Source: Desulfobulbaceae bacterium (GTDB lineage: Bacteria > Desulfobacterota > Desulfobulbia > Desulfobulbales > Desulfobulbaceae). From it: a stretch of DNA of 32,564 nucleotides. The stretch is taken from assembly GCA_015484845.1 (NCBI GenBank), contig WFUT01000105.1, positions 1 to 32,564 on the forward strand, in the 5' to 3' direction. Positions 17,951 to 27,998 of the stretch are shown piece by piece. Each line of letters begins with the position of its first letter. Within the stretch, counting starts at the first letter, position 1. The notes beneath the pieces were generated by a model that was given only the letters and a program-made list of their open reading frames with translations, was not told the DNA's origin and searched no databases. Both the position numbers and the translations under genes were made by a program.

Positions 17951-18900
17951 AAACAAAACAGTATGCACGACAACTGGCCCTGGCCATCCTGGCCGGAACC
18001 ATGGCCGTCACACCGGCCCTGGCCGCCTCCCCGGATGACACCGTGACCGAGCAGCCCGCCTTTACCAGCCCGGTCCAGGCGGAGCGTGCCGCCAACCTGG
18101 CCGAACGGGCGGCCATGCAGACCAGCACTGCCCTGCAGAACTCCCTGCACCAGGTCGATGCGGCGGAACAGCGCATGCAGCAGGCCCTGGCCACGGGGAA
18201 CCAGGCCAGGATCACGGCGGCCCGCAGCGCCCTGGAAAGGGCGCAGCAGCAGTACACGCAGCAGTTGTCAGAGATGACCGGCGTCATGACCGACGACATC
18301 GCGAAGATGCGGGAAAACGGCATGGGCTGGGGCCAGATCGCCGCCGAGCTGGGAGTTCATCCCGGAGAGCTTGGCATGGGGCATGATCGGCGCGGCCGGG
18401 ACCAGGGGATGACGTCACAGAACCGTGGCAGGGCCAGGGGCATGCACCGGGGCATTGATCCCGACGAGATGGCCGAGGCAACGGCCCGCGACATGGAAAC
18501 AGGGTGGTCAGGCGGGCATGGCGCTGGCATGGGATCCGGCATGAGCAACGGCATGCAGGGTGGCGGCCATGGCGGGATGATGGGTGGCGCCGTTGGTATG
18601 TCGGGCCGGGGTGACGGACACGGTGGCGGTCCCTCGGGCAGTGAAGGCGGCGGCCACGGCGGCAGTGGTCCCGGCGGCTCCTCCGGCGGCAGCGGCCATG
18701 GCGGCGCCGGTGGTGGCATGGGTGGCGGCATGGGCGGTGGTAGCTCCAGCGGCGGCCATGGCGGTGGCCATGGCGGCGGAGGCATGGGAGACGGCGGCTC
18801 GGGAGGCCACGGTGGCGGTGGAGCCGGCGGCGGCATGGGTGACGGCGGTTCCGGCGGCCACGGCGGTGGCGGCGGCGGTGGCGGTGGCGGCAGACGGTAG
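17947..18900 (+). CDS. exported Gly/His/Met-rich protein
   Basis: A 317-residue protein with a signal peptide (LALAILAGTMAVTPALA, cleavage near 26), a helical Ala/Gln-rich region (~40-110, AAEQRMQQALATGNQARI), a conserved-looking module MRENGMGWGQIAAELGVHPG (~121-140), and a long low-complexity tail (~180-317) made of Gly with regular His, Met and Ser (GGHGG, GGMGDGG). Such tails can bind Cu, Ni or Zn and are usually disordered. The MGWGQIA module occurs in many proteobacterial proteins of unknown function. It is translationally coupled to the anti-sigma-like gene and is a likely target or partner of that system. Confidence 0.82.
   Translation: MKTKQYARQLALAILAGTMAVTPALAASPDDTVTEQPAFTSPVQAERAANLAERAAMQTSTALQNSLHQVDAAEQRMQQALATGNQARITAARSALERAQQQYTQQLSEMTGVMTDDIAKMRENGMGWGQIAAELGVHPGELGMGHDRRGRDQGMTSQNRGRARGMHRGIDPDEMAEATARDMETGWSGGHGAGMGSGMSNGMQGGGHGGMMGGAVGMSGRGDGHGGGPSGSEGGGHGGSGPGGSSGGSGHGGAGGGMGGGMGGGSSSGGHGGGHGGGGMGDGGSGGHGGGGAGGGMGDGGSGGHGGGGGGGGGGRR
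18541..18897 (+). repeat. low-complexity Gly/His codon repeats
   Basis: The 3' third of the gene is built of GGC/GGT codons interrupted by CAT/CAC and ATG. Two nearly identical blocks (GMGDGGSGGHGGGG at protein level) lie at ~18783-18823 and ~18834-18873. This suggests expansion by slippage or unequal exchange, so length may vary between strains. Confidence 0.75.
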
Positions 18901-18925
18901 ACTTTTCAGATCAGCCGGCCACAAA

Positions 18926-18962
18926 AGAGCCCGCGGCGTACTTGCCGCGGGCTCTCTTTTTT
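18926..18962 (+). terminator. bidirectional rho-independent terminator
   Basis: AGAGCCCGCGGC, a six-base loop and GCCGCGGGCTCT form a perfect 12-bp stem followed by CTTTTTT on plus. On minus a TTTT run follows the stem. It separates the convergent sigma operon and cytochrome gene. Confidence 0.93.
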
Positions 18963-18975
18963 CTGTCTGCAGCGT

Positions 18976-20610
18976 TTACGGCGTATCCGGTTTTGCAATG
19001 AAGACCGGTGCCCTGCGATAGGACACCCTGTCGCCGTGGCACATCTTGCAGGTGTGATTCTTTTCGATCGTTCCCGGCCCGCCCTTGAAGAACTGGGTCT
19101 CTCCGCCCGTGGAATCCATGACGTTCTGCAGGTCCGGATTGACCCTGCCGCCGGCTCCCTTGAACTGGAAGTTGAACATGGGCACCTTGTCCACCGTGCC
19201 GGGCGTGGAGGTCAGTTCGCCGTGCCTGAGCATGAGGGGATTGGGTGAGCCATGGACATTATGACAGGCCGTGCAGCTCGGCGATGAATCAGGAGTGCCG
19301 TCCCAGTCGGAATCCCAGACCGGGTCATTGCCGTCCGGTCCCCTGCCCCGCAAGTGACGAAGATGTTCGTTGACGACATTGCCATTGGCATCAACATGGT
19401 CGTCATTACGAAAGTTTGTCTGCAGGGGATACTGGAAGAACTCGCCGTCTCCGTAGGCGTCACCGAGTAACTTGTACCGGTCATGGCACTTGAAGCAGAG
19501 AGCGAAATCGTTGTCAGTCCTCGGATGTTCGCCGTTGTCCTTCCCCACGCGGGGGACCTCCATGGCAGGTACGGTCTCCGAGCCGACCTGCACGTCTTTC
19601 AGCCGATAGCCCACAGTATAGTTGTTCAGGTCGGCCCTGTAGGTCCTGGCGATACCGTCGATGTGCAGGTGCTGCGTATCGTGGCAGTTGTCACAGGTAA
19701 TCTTGTGGCCATTGACAAGGTAGCCATAGCTCAGGTTGCTCCTGACCTGGAACTCCCGCAGCGAATCCACCACCAGCGAGGAGGGACGCAGGAAGACCAG
19801 CTTGACATAGCGAATCGGCATGAACTTGTCGAGCCGGTACTCATTCCACCCTGTTTTGGGACCGACTTCCCAGGATGGCCTGGCGAACATGGTCGAGCGA
19901 CCATAGAGGATCCGGGTCCAGGAGGCCTGGTCCGTGCTCCCGTACACCTCAACCAGTACCTGGGAGTCGAGAACCGTGTACAACCGGATATGGCTGATCG
20001 TCCTGGTCGTGCCGAGATCAAAGACCAGGTCAGATGCGGTGGTGAACGGATTGCCGGTGTCGATGTCGCCATCGATCAGGTTTTCCGCGCCCTGGACATC
20101 GCTCTCCACGACGCCGGCCGGGCTCTCCCAGTCACCGACCAGGGTCTTGCCGGCAACATTTGGCGCGGCAACGCCCCGGACCGTGGAATGGCCGTCATCG
20201 TGGCACCCCAGGCACCACAGCTCCTTGCCGGGCTTGAGGGAGCCGTCGGCGTTGTAGATGCTCGAACCCGAGGAACCGGACGACCAGCCCATCCTGGCAA
20301 AGGGAAACCTGCCGCCACTGCTGCCGGACGAGGTGTCGCCATGGCCGGGCCTGTTGGCCCAGGCGCCGACCACGGGATCATAGACGCCGTCGATGGCGCC
20401 ATCGGGACTGTGACAGGGCTCGCAGGCCTTGGGGCTTGGTCGCATGCCCATGCCACCGGTACCGTGGCAATTGAAACAGGTGAGCTTGAAATCCCCCTTT
20501 TCCCCGCCCAGGTGCACGTTGTGAAAGGTGGTGAACGAGGACGCGCCTGCCCCGGCAGCCATGCCGAGCAGGAACGTGGCCCCTGCCGCCGCAATGAGTA
20601 CTTTTTTCAT
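18976..20610 (-). CDS. seven-haem c-type cytochrome with inserted discoidin-like domain
   Basis: A 544-residue exported electron-transfer protein. A signal peptide (VLIAAAGATFLLGMAAGAGA) is followed by seven CXXCH haem sites: CFNCH (45), CEPCH (63), CLGCH (133), CDNCH (306), CFKCH (372), CTACH (446) and CKMCH (521). Between haems 3 and 4, residues ~160-292 read like an F5/8 type C/discoidin sugar-binding fold (ENLIDGDIDTGNPFTT; LVFDLGTTRTISHIRLYTV; RYVKLVFL). The start at 20610 (MKKVLIA) has AGGAGGTC upstream; the ORF track start is six codons too early. It lies 120 bp after the NtrC-type regulator on the same strand. Redox partner unknown. Confidence 0.92.
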   Translation of the reverse strand: MKKVLIAAAGATFLLGMAAGAGASSFTTFHNVHLGGEKGDFKLTCFNCHGTGGMGMRPSPKACEPCHSPDGAIDGVYDPVVGAWANRPGHGDTSSGSSGGRFPFARMGWSSGSSGSSIYNADGSLKPGKELWCLGCHDDGHSTVRGVAAPNVAGKTLVGDWESPAGVVESDVQGAENLIDGDIDTGNPFTTASDLVFDLGTTRTISHIRLYTVLDSQVLVEVYGSTDQASWTRILYGRSTMFARPSWEVGPKTGWNEYRLDKFMPIRYVKLVFLRPSSLVVDSLREFQVRSNLSYGYLVNGHKITCDNCHDTQHLHIDGIARTYRADLNNYTVGYRLKDVQVGSETVPAMEVPRVGKDNGEHPRTDNDFALCFKCHDRYKLLGDAYGDGEFFQYPLQTNFRNDDHVDANGNVVNEHLRHLRGRGPDGNDPVWDSDWDGTPDSSPSCTACHNVHGSPNPLMLRHGELTSTPGTVDKVPMFNFQFKGAGGRVNPDLQNVMDSTGGETQFFKGGPGTIEKNHTCKMCHGDRVSYRRAPVFIAKPDTP

Positions 20611-20642
20611 ATGACCTCCTGAGTCCATTGAAAAATATGGAT

Positions 20643-20664
20643 AACGGCCTGACGACAGGCCGTT
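20643..20664 (-). terminator. hairpin between response regulator and cytochrome
   Basis: AACGGCCTG, a four-base loop and CAGGCCGTT form a 9-bp stem. On minus, the T-rich ATCCATATTTTT follows; on plus, TTTT follows. It may end the regulator transcript or let part of it read through into the cytochrome gene 33 bp further on. Confidence 0.55.
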
Positions 20665-20729
20665 TTGCTAACCTGCGGAAAGGTACCACAATATACAGGA
20701 GGCGGTGCCAGATGGGCAAGGTTATTATT

Positions 20730-22082
<1,353 letters not shown>

Positions 22083-22093
22083 TCCCTGTCCTT

Positions 22094-23854
22094 TTATGTA
22101 GTGCCGTTCGTCATCTTCCTGCGGCCGTCAACCGGCAGGACCACGGTGATGGTGGTGCCCTCGCCCGGCCGCGACTCCACCTCGAAAAAGCCACCGTGCT
22201 GTTCCACTATCTGGTGGCTGACGGCCAGGCCAAGACCGGTTCCCGACTTGCGGGTCGAGAAGAAGGGGTCAAACATCTGCTCCCGCTCTTCCCTGCTCAT
22301 GCCCCTGCCGCTGTCGGCCACGCTGATGCGGACCTCTTCCCTGTCCCGGCGGCAGGAGAGAGTGATCTCCGAGCCGGGGGAGGAGGCGCTGACCGCGTTT
22401 TTCAGGAGGTTCAGGAGCACCTGCAGGAGCAGGTCCGGGTCCGCGCCGACCGGCTCGTCGCACGAGCTTTGCAGCCGCAGCGTGACGGTGTTGCTGGTAA
22501 AGTCATGCTCCAGGAGCCTGGCGGTCTTCTCGAACAGCTCGCCCAGCCGCACCGGCTGCAGTTCCGGCTCCCGGGGACGGGAGAACTGGAGCAGGGCCGA
22601 GATCGAGGCATTGAGCCGGTCCACCTCGCCGATCATCAGCTCGGCATACTCCCGCCCTGCCTCGTCACCGGGCCTGGAGCCGAAGTACTGGGCAAAGCCG
22701 CGCAGCGTGCCCAGGGGATTGCGGATCTCGTGGGCGATTCCCGCCGCCATCCGGCCCAGGGATGCCAGCCGCCGCGACCGTTCGAGTTGCTCTTCCATGG
22801 CCTTGATCTCGCGCAGGTCACGCAGGATCAGGACAGCACCCAGGACCGCATCGTCAGTATCCCGGAGCAGGGAGCTGCTGATCTCCACCGGCACCCGCCT
22901 GCCGTCTTCATGGCAGAACTCGTAGCCCACCGACAGGACCTCCCGGCCCCCGGCAAGGGAGGCAATGGGCCAGTCGGCAAAGAGCTCCTCCAGCCGCCTG
23001 CCCAGCAGCTCCTCCATGGGCCGGCCCATGATGGCCACGGCCCTGGCATTGCAGGAGACGATGCGGCCTTCGGAGTCCAGGGTCACCAGGCCGTCGGGCA
23101 TGGACTCGATGACGTTCCTGGTGTAGAGCTGCATGTTGTGCAGCGTGGTCCGGGTCACCCGCATGCCCTGGTAAAGAAAGAGGAAGTAAAACCCGGCACT
23201 GCCCAGGAGAAAGAGAAGTCCGGCCATGAAGAAGGAGTGACGGATATCCTGCTGCCTGGCCTTGATGAACTCGCCGCTGTGCAGGCCGAGGAAGATGATC
23301 TTGCGGCTCTGCGCCCGGTCGCCGTCCCACCAGGCCATCCCTGACGAGCACTGGCCGTGGCCCATCATGCCGTTCGATGATCCCCGGCCCGGCCCGGCAA
23401 GATGAAACTCCTTGGCTACCTGGAAGATGGGATCCTCGCCCTGCTTTTCGAACATGGTGGTGACCGGTCCGGACGAGGCAAGGATGGTTTTGCAGACCGC
23501 CGGATTCACCAGGGGCAGTGGCCGGCCGGAGCTGGCAATGACCTCCCCCTTTTCGGAGACAATGAGGATGTAGGCGATGCGCTCCGACCTGGCCGTCTCC
23601 CTGACCAGGGTGACGATGGGCGGAGTCTGGCCCATCATCTCGTGCATCATGGTGGTGCGGGCGCCGGCCTCGAAGCTCCGGATGAGCAGCAGTCCCTCGT
23701 CGAGAAGAAAGCTCTCCATGATGTTCTGCTCGCGGGAGAGATTGCGTACCGTGCTCACCACCAGGATGCCGGCAAGCATGAAGGTGGCCAGGAGGATGGC
23801 GAGGCCCAGGCGTGAGAACCTGAAGGGAATGCGTCCGGAAGAAGGTATCTGCAT
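22094..23854 (-). CDS. PAS sensor histidine kinase, ZraS-like
   Basis: A 586-residue inner-membrane kinase. Membrane helix 1 (~16-35), a periplasmic sensor (~36-205), membrane helix 2 (~208-228), a PAS domain (~245-345), the H box AHEIRNPLGTLRGFAQYF (His ~375), N box LLNLLKNAVSA, then DSGRGM and GTGLGLAVS. The H-box sequence is typical of the ZraS/HydH group. The periplasmic part carries two Met/His-rich patches, ARTTMMHEMMG (~65-75) and SSNGMMGHGQCSSGM (~159-173), which could bind Cu(I)/Ag(I). The start at 23854 has only a weak ribosome site, 39 bp after the small membrane protein gene. Confidence 0.93.
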   Translation of the reverse strand: MQIPSSGRIPFRFSRLGLAILLATFMLAGILVVSTVRNLSREQNIMESFLLDEGLLLIRSFEAGARTTMMHEMMGQTPPIVTLVRETARSERIAYILIVSEKGEVIASSGRPLPLVNPAVCKTILASSGPVTTMFEKQGEDPIFQVAKEFHLAGPGRGSSNGMMGHGQCSSGMAWWDGDRAQSRKIIFLGLHSGEFIKARQQDIRHSFFMAGLLFLLGSAGFYFLFLYQGMRVTRTTLHNMQLYTRNVIESMPDGLVTLDSEGRIVSCNARAVAIMGRPMEELLGRRLEELFADWPIASLAGGREVLSVGYEFCHEDGRRVPVEISSSLLRDTDDAVLGAVLILRDLREIKAMEEQLERSRRLASLGRMAAGIAHEIRNPLGTLRGFAQYFGSRPGDEAGREYAELMIGEVDRLNASISALLQFSRPREPELQPVRLGELFEKTARLLEHDFTSNTVTLRLQSSCDEPVGADPDLLLQVLLNLLKNAVSASSPGSEITLSCRRDREEVRISVADSGRGMSREEREQMFDPFFSTRKSGTGLGLAVSHQIVEQHGGFFEVESRPGEGTTITVVLPVDGRRKMTNGTT

Positions 23855-23893
23855 GGATGAATTTCTGGCACCTGTACCACGGCCGCAGCCGGG

Positions 23894-24109
23894 TTACGGG
23901 AGCACGTGGTGCATCAGCTCCAGTGGGTCTTCAATGCCGGCCAGGCCCAGGTAGGCGGCAACCGACCAGAGCGCGATGGTCACGGTGACCGCGCCGATGG
24001 CCAGGAGCATGGCCAGGGCAAGACGTTCCATCAGGTCGGGCCTGGAACGCTCCCTTTTCCCGGTGGCGGACAGGGCCCTGTTTCGTTTGCTTGTCCGGGT
24101 GGCGATCAT
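23894..24109 (-). CDS. small membrane protein, paralogue 3, leading the kinase operon
   Basis: A 71-residue unknown protein with a very basic N-terminus (ATRTSKRNRALSATGKRERS) and one hydrophobic helix (LALAMLLAIGAVTVTIALW), followed by SVAAYLGLAGIEDP. The helix end and the LWS-x3-A motif match the two small proteins at 5727-6202. The start at 24109 has GGAGGGAG upstream; the track start at 24163 lacks one. It is the first gene of a sigma-54 operon with the ZraS-like kinase and NtrC-type regulator, so it could modulate the kinase in the membrane; this is inference. Confidence 0.8.
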   Translation of the reverse strand: MIATRTSKRNRALSATGKRERSRPDLMERLALAMLLAIGAVTVTIALWSVAAYLGLAGIEDPLELMHHVLP

Positions 24110-24225
24110 GATGTTCTCCCTCCAGGATATCCCATTTTCTGTTGCCGTACCAGCATCCTTCATGGATTCTGCCGGGACCGGCCATCAGGGACGGATCCGT
24201 CCGAACCGCCCTGTACCTCCTTTCA

Positions 24226-24241
24226 AGCAATCATCGGGCCA
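24226..24241 (-). promoter_or_regulatory. sigma-54 promoter of the kinase-regulator operon
   Basis: On minus, TGGCCCG-ATGA-TTGCT matches the consensus TGGCACG-N4-TTGCW with exact GG-N10-GC spacing and a single change in the -24 box. Transcription would start near 24215, ~105 nt before the small membrane protein gene. Its own operon encodes an NtrC-class activator. Confidence 0.78.
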
Positions 24242-24273
24242 CAAAAATCAACATATTGGATTTACATGATTAT

Positions 24274-24299
24274 TATCACCAGGAATGCGCCGGGTGACA
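24274..24299. promoter_or_regulatory. inverted repeat, possible activator binding site
   Basis: TATCACC, 12 bases, GGTGACA: a 7-bp inverted repeat with one mismatch, centred ~71 bases upstream of the predicted sigma-54 start. That distance suits an enhancer-binding regulator. A lone half-site GGTGATA occurs at 13160-13166, ~80 bases upstream of the other sigma-54 start. Confidence 0.4.
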
Positions 24300-24357
24300 A
24301 CAGGAGGGAACGTGCTGTCCAGGAATGCGACAGCCGGGAATCCGGGCAGGAAGCGGT

Positions 24358-25272
24358 CTACATCCCCAGCTCCCGGAGGATGTTTTCGTTTTTGGTCCAC
24401 TTCTTCTTCACCTTGACCCAGAGCCGCAGGCGGACCCGGCAGTCGAGGAGATTCTCGATCTCGGTGGTGGCGCTCCTGCGAATCTCACCGAGCATCCGGC
24501 CGCCCTGGCCGATGATGATCCCCTTCTGCGAGCCCCGCTCGACGATGATGGTGGCGTGGATCTCCACCGGCCTGCCCGCCTCGGCCTCGCGGAAGGAATC
24601 GATCAGTACGGCGGTGGAATAGGGGACCTCCTCCCGGGTGAGGAGGAAGATCTTCTCACGGATGATCTCGGCCACGATGAACCGCTCCGTGGCATCGGTG
24701 GGCAGGTCGGCGGGATAGTACTGCGGCCCCTCGGGGAGCCGCGCCACCACCTCCCGGAGGAGGGCATCCGTGTTGTCACCCTGCAGGGCCGAGATGGGGA
24801 CCACGGCGGCAAAGGGGTGCAGGGAGCGGTACCAGTCGATGAGCGGCAGCAGCTCCTCGGGCCTGAGCAGGTCGATCTTGTTGATGGCCAGGATCGCGGG
24901 GCACTGTACCTTGCCCAGGTATTCCCCGTATTCGCCGCGTTTTTTTTCCAGCCTGCCGGAGGCGCCCACGGTGGCGTCGGCCAGGAACAGGGCCACGTCC
25001 GCCTCGTGCAGGCTCTCCAGGGCGATCCGCACCATCTCCCGGTTGAGCAGTTCCCGCGGCCTGTGCAGGCCCGGGGTGTCGAGCATGATGATCTGGTAAT
25101 CCTGGCCGGTGACAATGCCGGCGATCCGGTTGCGGGTGGTCTGGGGCCGGGGAGTGACAATGGCGATCTTCTGGCCGAGGAAACGGTTGAGCAGGGTCGA
25201 CTTGCCGGCATTGGGCGGCCCGACCATGGCCACCACGCCGGAACGGTGGATCTTTTCACTGGCCTCCGTCAT
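24358..25272 (-). CDS. era: GTPase Era
   Basis: A 304-residue ribosome-assembly GTPase that binds 16S rRNA near its 3' end. G1 GPPNAGKS (~18-25), G2 TTRNRIAGI, G3 DTPG (~65-68), G4 NKID and G5 ISAL are all present, followed by the C-terminal KH domain with IIIGQGGRMLGEIRRSA. The ORF track runs 57 codons further upstream; MTEASEKIHRSG at 25272 has AAGAGGAG upstream and gives the normal family length. It is divergent from the RNB ribonuclease gene. Ordinary housekeeping gene. Confidence 0.96.
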   Translation of the reverse strand: MTEASEKIHRSGVVAMVGPPNAGKSTLLNRFLGQKIAIVTPRPQTTRNRIAGIVTGQDYQIIMLDTPGLHRPRELLNREMVRIALESLHEADVALFLADATVGASGRLEKKRGEYGEYLGKVQCPAILAINKIDLLRPEELLPLIDWYRSLHPFAAVVPISALQGDNTDALLREVVARLPEGPQYYPADLPTDATERFIVAEIIREKIFLLTREEVPYSTAVLIDSFREAEAGRPVEIHATIIVERGSQKGIIIGQGGRMLGEIRRSATTEIENLLDCRVRLRLWVKVKKKWTKNENILRELGM

Positions 25273-25433
25273 GCCCCTCTCCTCTTTCCTTTCCATCATC
25301 ACCTGATTTTCAATGACAAAGTTGGCCATTGATGCTATCCACTGTAGATTCCGCGGCCTGGACGCCGGACATGACGCAACCGCCGCGGAGCGTAGCTTAC
25401 CATGACAACCAAACTCTGCAATCAATTCCACCG

Positions 25434-27437
25434 ATGATACCACCAGGCAGCCTGATCGAATATATCGAGAGCGGCAGGTTTCTCTGCGCCCTGGTCATGC
25501 AGGATACCGGCAAACGACTGCGCCTGCTCAACCAGAACGGCCGCGAGGTCAATCTGCCCGAATCCAGGGTCCTCATCGCCTCCGGCCAGCGCCATCCCCT
25601 GGACAGCGGCCGCGACGCCCTGCTGGAGATCCTCAGGACCGCGGCGGACAGGAGAAACAGCCTGGCCGGGAGCATCGACCTGGCCGAGGTCTGGGAGCTG
25701 GCCAGCGAAGAGGAGCAGGACGCCTTTCCGGCGGAGTTTCTCGCCGGCCTCCTCTTTGGTGGTGAACTCACCGACGACCAGGTGGCCGCCTTTCTCCGCG
25801 CCGTCTTTGCCGACCGGTTCTATTTCAAGTACAAGAACGGCCTGGTCACGGTCCATACCCCGGAACAGGTGGAACAGCTCCGCCACCAGAGGGAGAAGGA
25901 AAAGGAAAAAGAGGCCATCCTGGAACAGGGCGCCGAGGCCCTGCGCAGGATCATGAACGGCGAGGATATCGACACCGGCCAGTGGCCCGACCGCGACCGC
26001 TGCCTGGCCTGGCTGGAGGAATACGTCCTCTTCGGCAGCGAGGCAACGGAGAGCGATCTCGTCCGGCAACTCCTGAAACGGGCCGGCCTGACCGGGCCCC
26101 ACGACGGCTACCATGTCCTGGTGCAGAGCGGTATATGGGATGCGGACGAGAACATCGCCCTGCGCAGGGCCGAACAGCCGGTGGCCTTTACCGGCGAGTG
26201 CCTGCAGAACGCCGCCGACATCGGGGAGCCGGAGGTGGAGGCCCTCCTGGCCGATACGCGGCGCAAGGACCTGCGCCACCTGGACGTCTTCACCATCGAC
26301 GGCGCCGACACCCGCGACTTCGACGATGCCCTGCACCTGGAACGACTGGACGACGGAACCCTGCGCATCGGCATTCACATCACCGATGTCTCCTCGTTCA
26401 TCTCGCCGCGCGATCCCCTCTTTGCCGAGGCCCAGGAGCGGTGCACCTCGCTCTACTTCCCCGAGGGCCAGGTGCCCATGCTGCCGGAGTCCCTGTCCCA
26501 GGGGGTGTTCAGCCTGATCCAGGGCCGGCCGCGGCCGGTGCTCTCCTTCCTGGTCCGCATGACACCGGAGGGCGAGATCCTGGGCACCAGTCTCACCCCG
26601 GCCGTGGTCACGGTGAAACGGCAGCTCACCTACCAGGCGGTGGACCAGGCCATGGGCACGGACGCCGATCTCACCCTGCTCGATTCCATCTGCGGCATCC
26701 TGCGCCGGAAACGGGCCGAACGGGGGGCGCTCTTTCTCTCCCTGCCCGATGTCAGCATCGACATCAGTGACCGCGATGCGGTCCGGGTCCGGCTCATGCC
26801 GGTGGACACGCCGGCGCGGACCCTGGTCTCGGAGCTGATGATCCTGGCCAACACCATCGCCGCCTCCTACCTGGCCGGCCAGGAGGCGCCGGGCCTGTTC
26901 CGTTCCCAGCCGCCGCCGAAAAAACGGATCATCTCCGGGGTCAGGAACGCGCTCCAGGATATCGCCCGCCAGCGCCGCTTCCTCTCCCGCGGCGAGCTGA
27001 CCGCCCATCCCAAGCCGCACAGCGGCCTGGGCGTGAACTGCTATACCACCGTTACCTCGCCCATCCGCCGCTTCCTGGACCTGGTCATGCAGCACCAGCT
27101 CTCCAGCCTGCTACACGGCCGGGGTATCCTCTTTTCCCTGGGCGAATGCAAGACCTTTGCCGGTATCATCAACCAGAAACTGGGCCGGGCCAACACGGTG
27201 CGCCAGCAACGGCACCGCTACTGGATCCTCAGGTACCTGGAGACTCGGGTCGGCGAGCGGGCCAACGCCCTGGTGGTCAGCCAGGGGCCCAGGCGGATCA
27301 ACCTCCTGCTCACCGACTGCCTCTTTGACATCGACCTGCCGCCCAACCCGGCCTTTCCGGTGGAACCGGGCGACATGGTGCGGGTCAAGATCGCCAGGGT
27401 CAGGCCCCTGGACAACGTGCTGCGGGTGGAATGGTGA
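25434..27437 (+). CDS. RNase II/R-family (RNB) exoribonuclease
   Basis: A 3'-5' exoribonuclease of about 667 residues. The RNB catalytic core has the metal-binding Asp cluster in [15 protein letters not shown], then [28 protein letters not shown] and [20 protein letters not shown]. The N-terminus ([15 protein letters not shown]) resembles the extension of RNB proteins common in Geobacter-like bacteria rather than a cold-shock domain, and the C-terminal ~60 residues look like a degenerate S1/OB fold. The start is uncertain: the ORF opens at TTG 25329 with further ATGs at 25332 and 25371, none with a good Shine-Dalgarno. I chose 25434 because family-like sequence begins there. Its 3' end lies 12 bp from the convergent rfbC. 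Confidence 0.88.
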   Translation: MIPPGSLIEYIESGRFLCALVMQDTGKRLRLLNQNGREVNLPESRVLIASGQRHPLDSGRDALLEILRTAADRRNSLAGSIDLAEVWELASEEEQDAFPAEFLAGLLFGGELTDDQVAAFLRAVFADRFYFKYKNGLVTVHTPEQVEQLRHQREKEKEKEAILEQGAEALRRIMNGEDIDTGQWPDRDRCLAWLEEYVLFGSEATESDLVRQLLKRAGLTGPHDGYHVLVQSGIWDADENIALRRAEQPVAFTGECLQNAADIGEPEVEALLADTRRKDLRHLDVFTIDGADTRDFDDALHLERLDDGTLRIGIHITDVSSFISPRDPLFAEAQERCTSLYFPEGQVPMLPESLSQGVFSLIQGRPRPVLSFLVRMTPEGEILGTSLTPAVVTVKRQLTYQAVDQAMGTDADLTLLDSICGILRRKRAERGALFLSLPDVSIDISDRDAVRVRLMPVDTPARTLVSELMILANTIAASYLAGQEAPGLFRSQPPPKKRIISGVRNALQDIARQRRFLSRGELTAHPKPHSGLGVNCYTTVTSPIRRFLDLVMQHQLSSLLHGRGILFSLGECKTFAGIINQKLGRANTVRQQRHRYWILRYLETRVGERANALVVSQGPRRINLLLTDCLFDIDLPPNPAFPVEPGDMVRVKIARVRPLDNVLRVEW

Positions 27438-27449
27438 GGGGAAAAAGGG

Positions 27450-27998
27450 TCAGGCGAAGAGATCGGCGTCCCTGAACAGGGGCGCGGCGCTGTCCTTGGC
27501 CGACAGGGAAGGGGCGGTCTCCAGGGGCCAGTCAATGGCAAGATCGGGATCGTTCCAGATAACGGCGCGCTCGTATTCCGGCGCATAGTAGTCCGTGGTC
27601 AGGTACAGGAACTCGGCCGCCTCGGAGAGGACGACAAAGCCGTGCGCAAACCCCTCCGGGATCCACATCTGGCGCCTGTTTTCCGCTGACAGCTGCCGCC
27701 CCACCCAGCGGCCGAAGGTCGGCGAGGAGCGGCGCAGGTCCACGGCCACGTCAAAGACCGTGCCCAGGATCACCCGCACCAGCTTGCCCTGGGGCTGGCG
27801 GATCTGGTAGTGCAGGCCGCGCAGGACATGGCGACCGGAACGGGAGTGGTTCTCCTGGACAAAACGGGTTGACAGGCCGGTCTTCTCCTCCCAGGTCCGC
27901 TGGTTGAAGCTCTCGAAGAAAAAACCGCGTTCATCGCCGAACACCCTGGGCTCGATGACCAGCACGTCCGGGATCTCTGTGGGCCGAACCTCCATCAC
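27450..27998 (-). CDS. rfbC: dTDP-4-dehydrorhamnose 3,5-epimerase
   Basis: A 182-residue cytosolic enzyme of the dTDP-L-rhamnose pathway, converting dTDP-4-dehydro-6-deoxyglucose to its 3,5-epimer. Family motifs run in order: [31 protein letters not shown] (catalytic His), [14 protein letters not shown] and IPEGFAHGF. Length is standard. The start overlaps the rfbB stop by four bases, so the two form an operon. Neither rfbA nor rfbD is next to them in this window. Confidence 0.96.
   Translation of the reverse strand: MMEVRPTEIPDVLVIEPRVFGDERGFFFESFNQRTWEEKTGLSTRFVQENHSRSGRHVLRGLHYQIRQPQGKLVRVILGTVFDVAVDLRRSSPTFGRWVGRQLSAENRRQMWIPEGFAHGFVVLSEAAEFLYLTTDYYAPEYERAVIWNDPDLAIDWPLETAPSLSAKDSAAPLFRDADLFA

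Noticed and set aside
18508-18924. Minus-strand ORF with Ala/Thr repeats opposite the Gly-rich gene.
   Set aside because: Mirror of GGC-rich repeats on the plus strand; no start signals.
20670-20700. Sigma-54-like TGGTAC...CGC upstream of the cytochrome on minus.
   Set aside because: GG to GC spacing is nine, not ten, and the -12 box is poor.
24155-24190. TGGCCGG...GGC sequence as another sigma-54 site before the small membrane protein.
   Set aside because: Spacing is nine bases; the site at 24226-24241 is far better.
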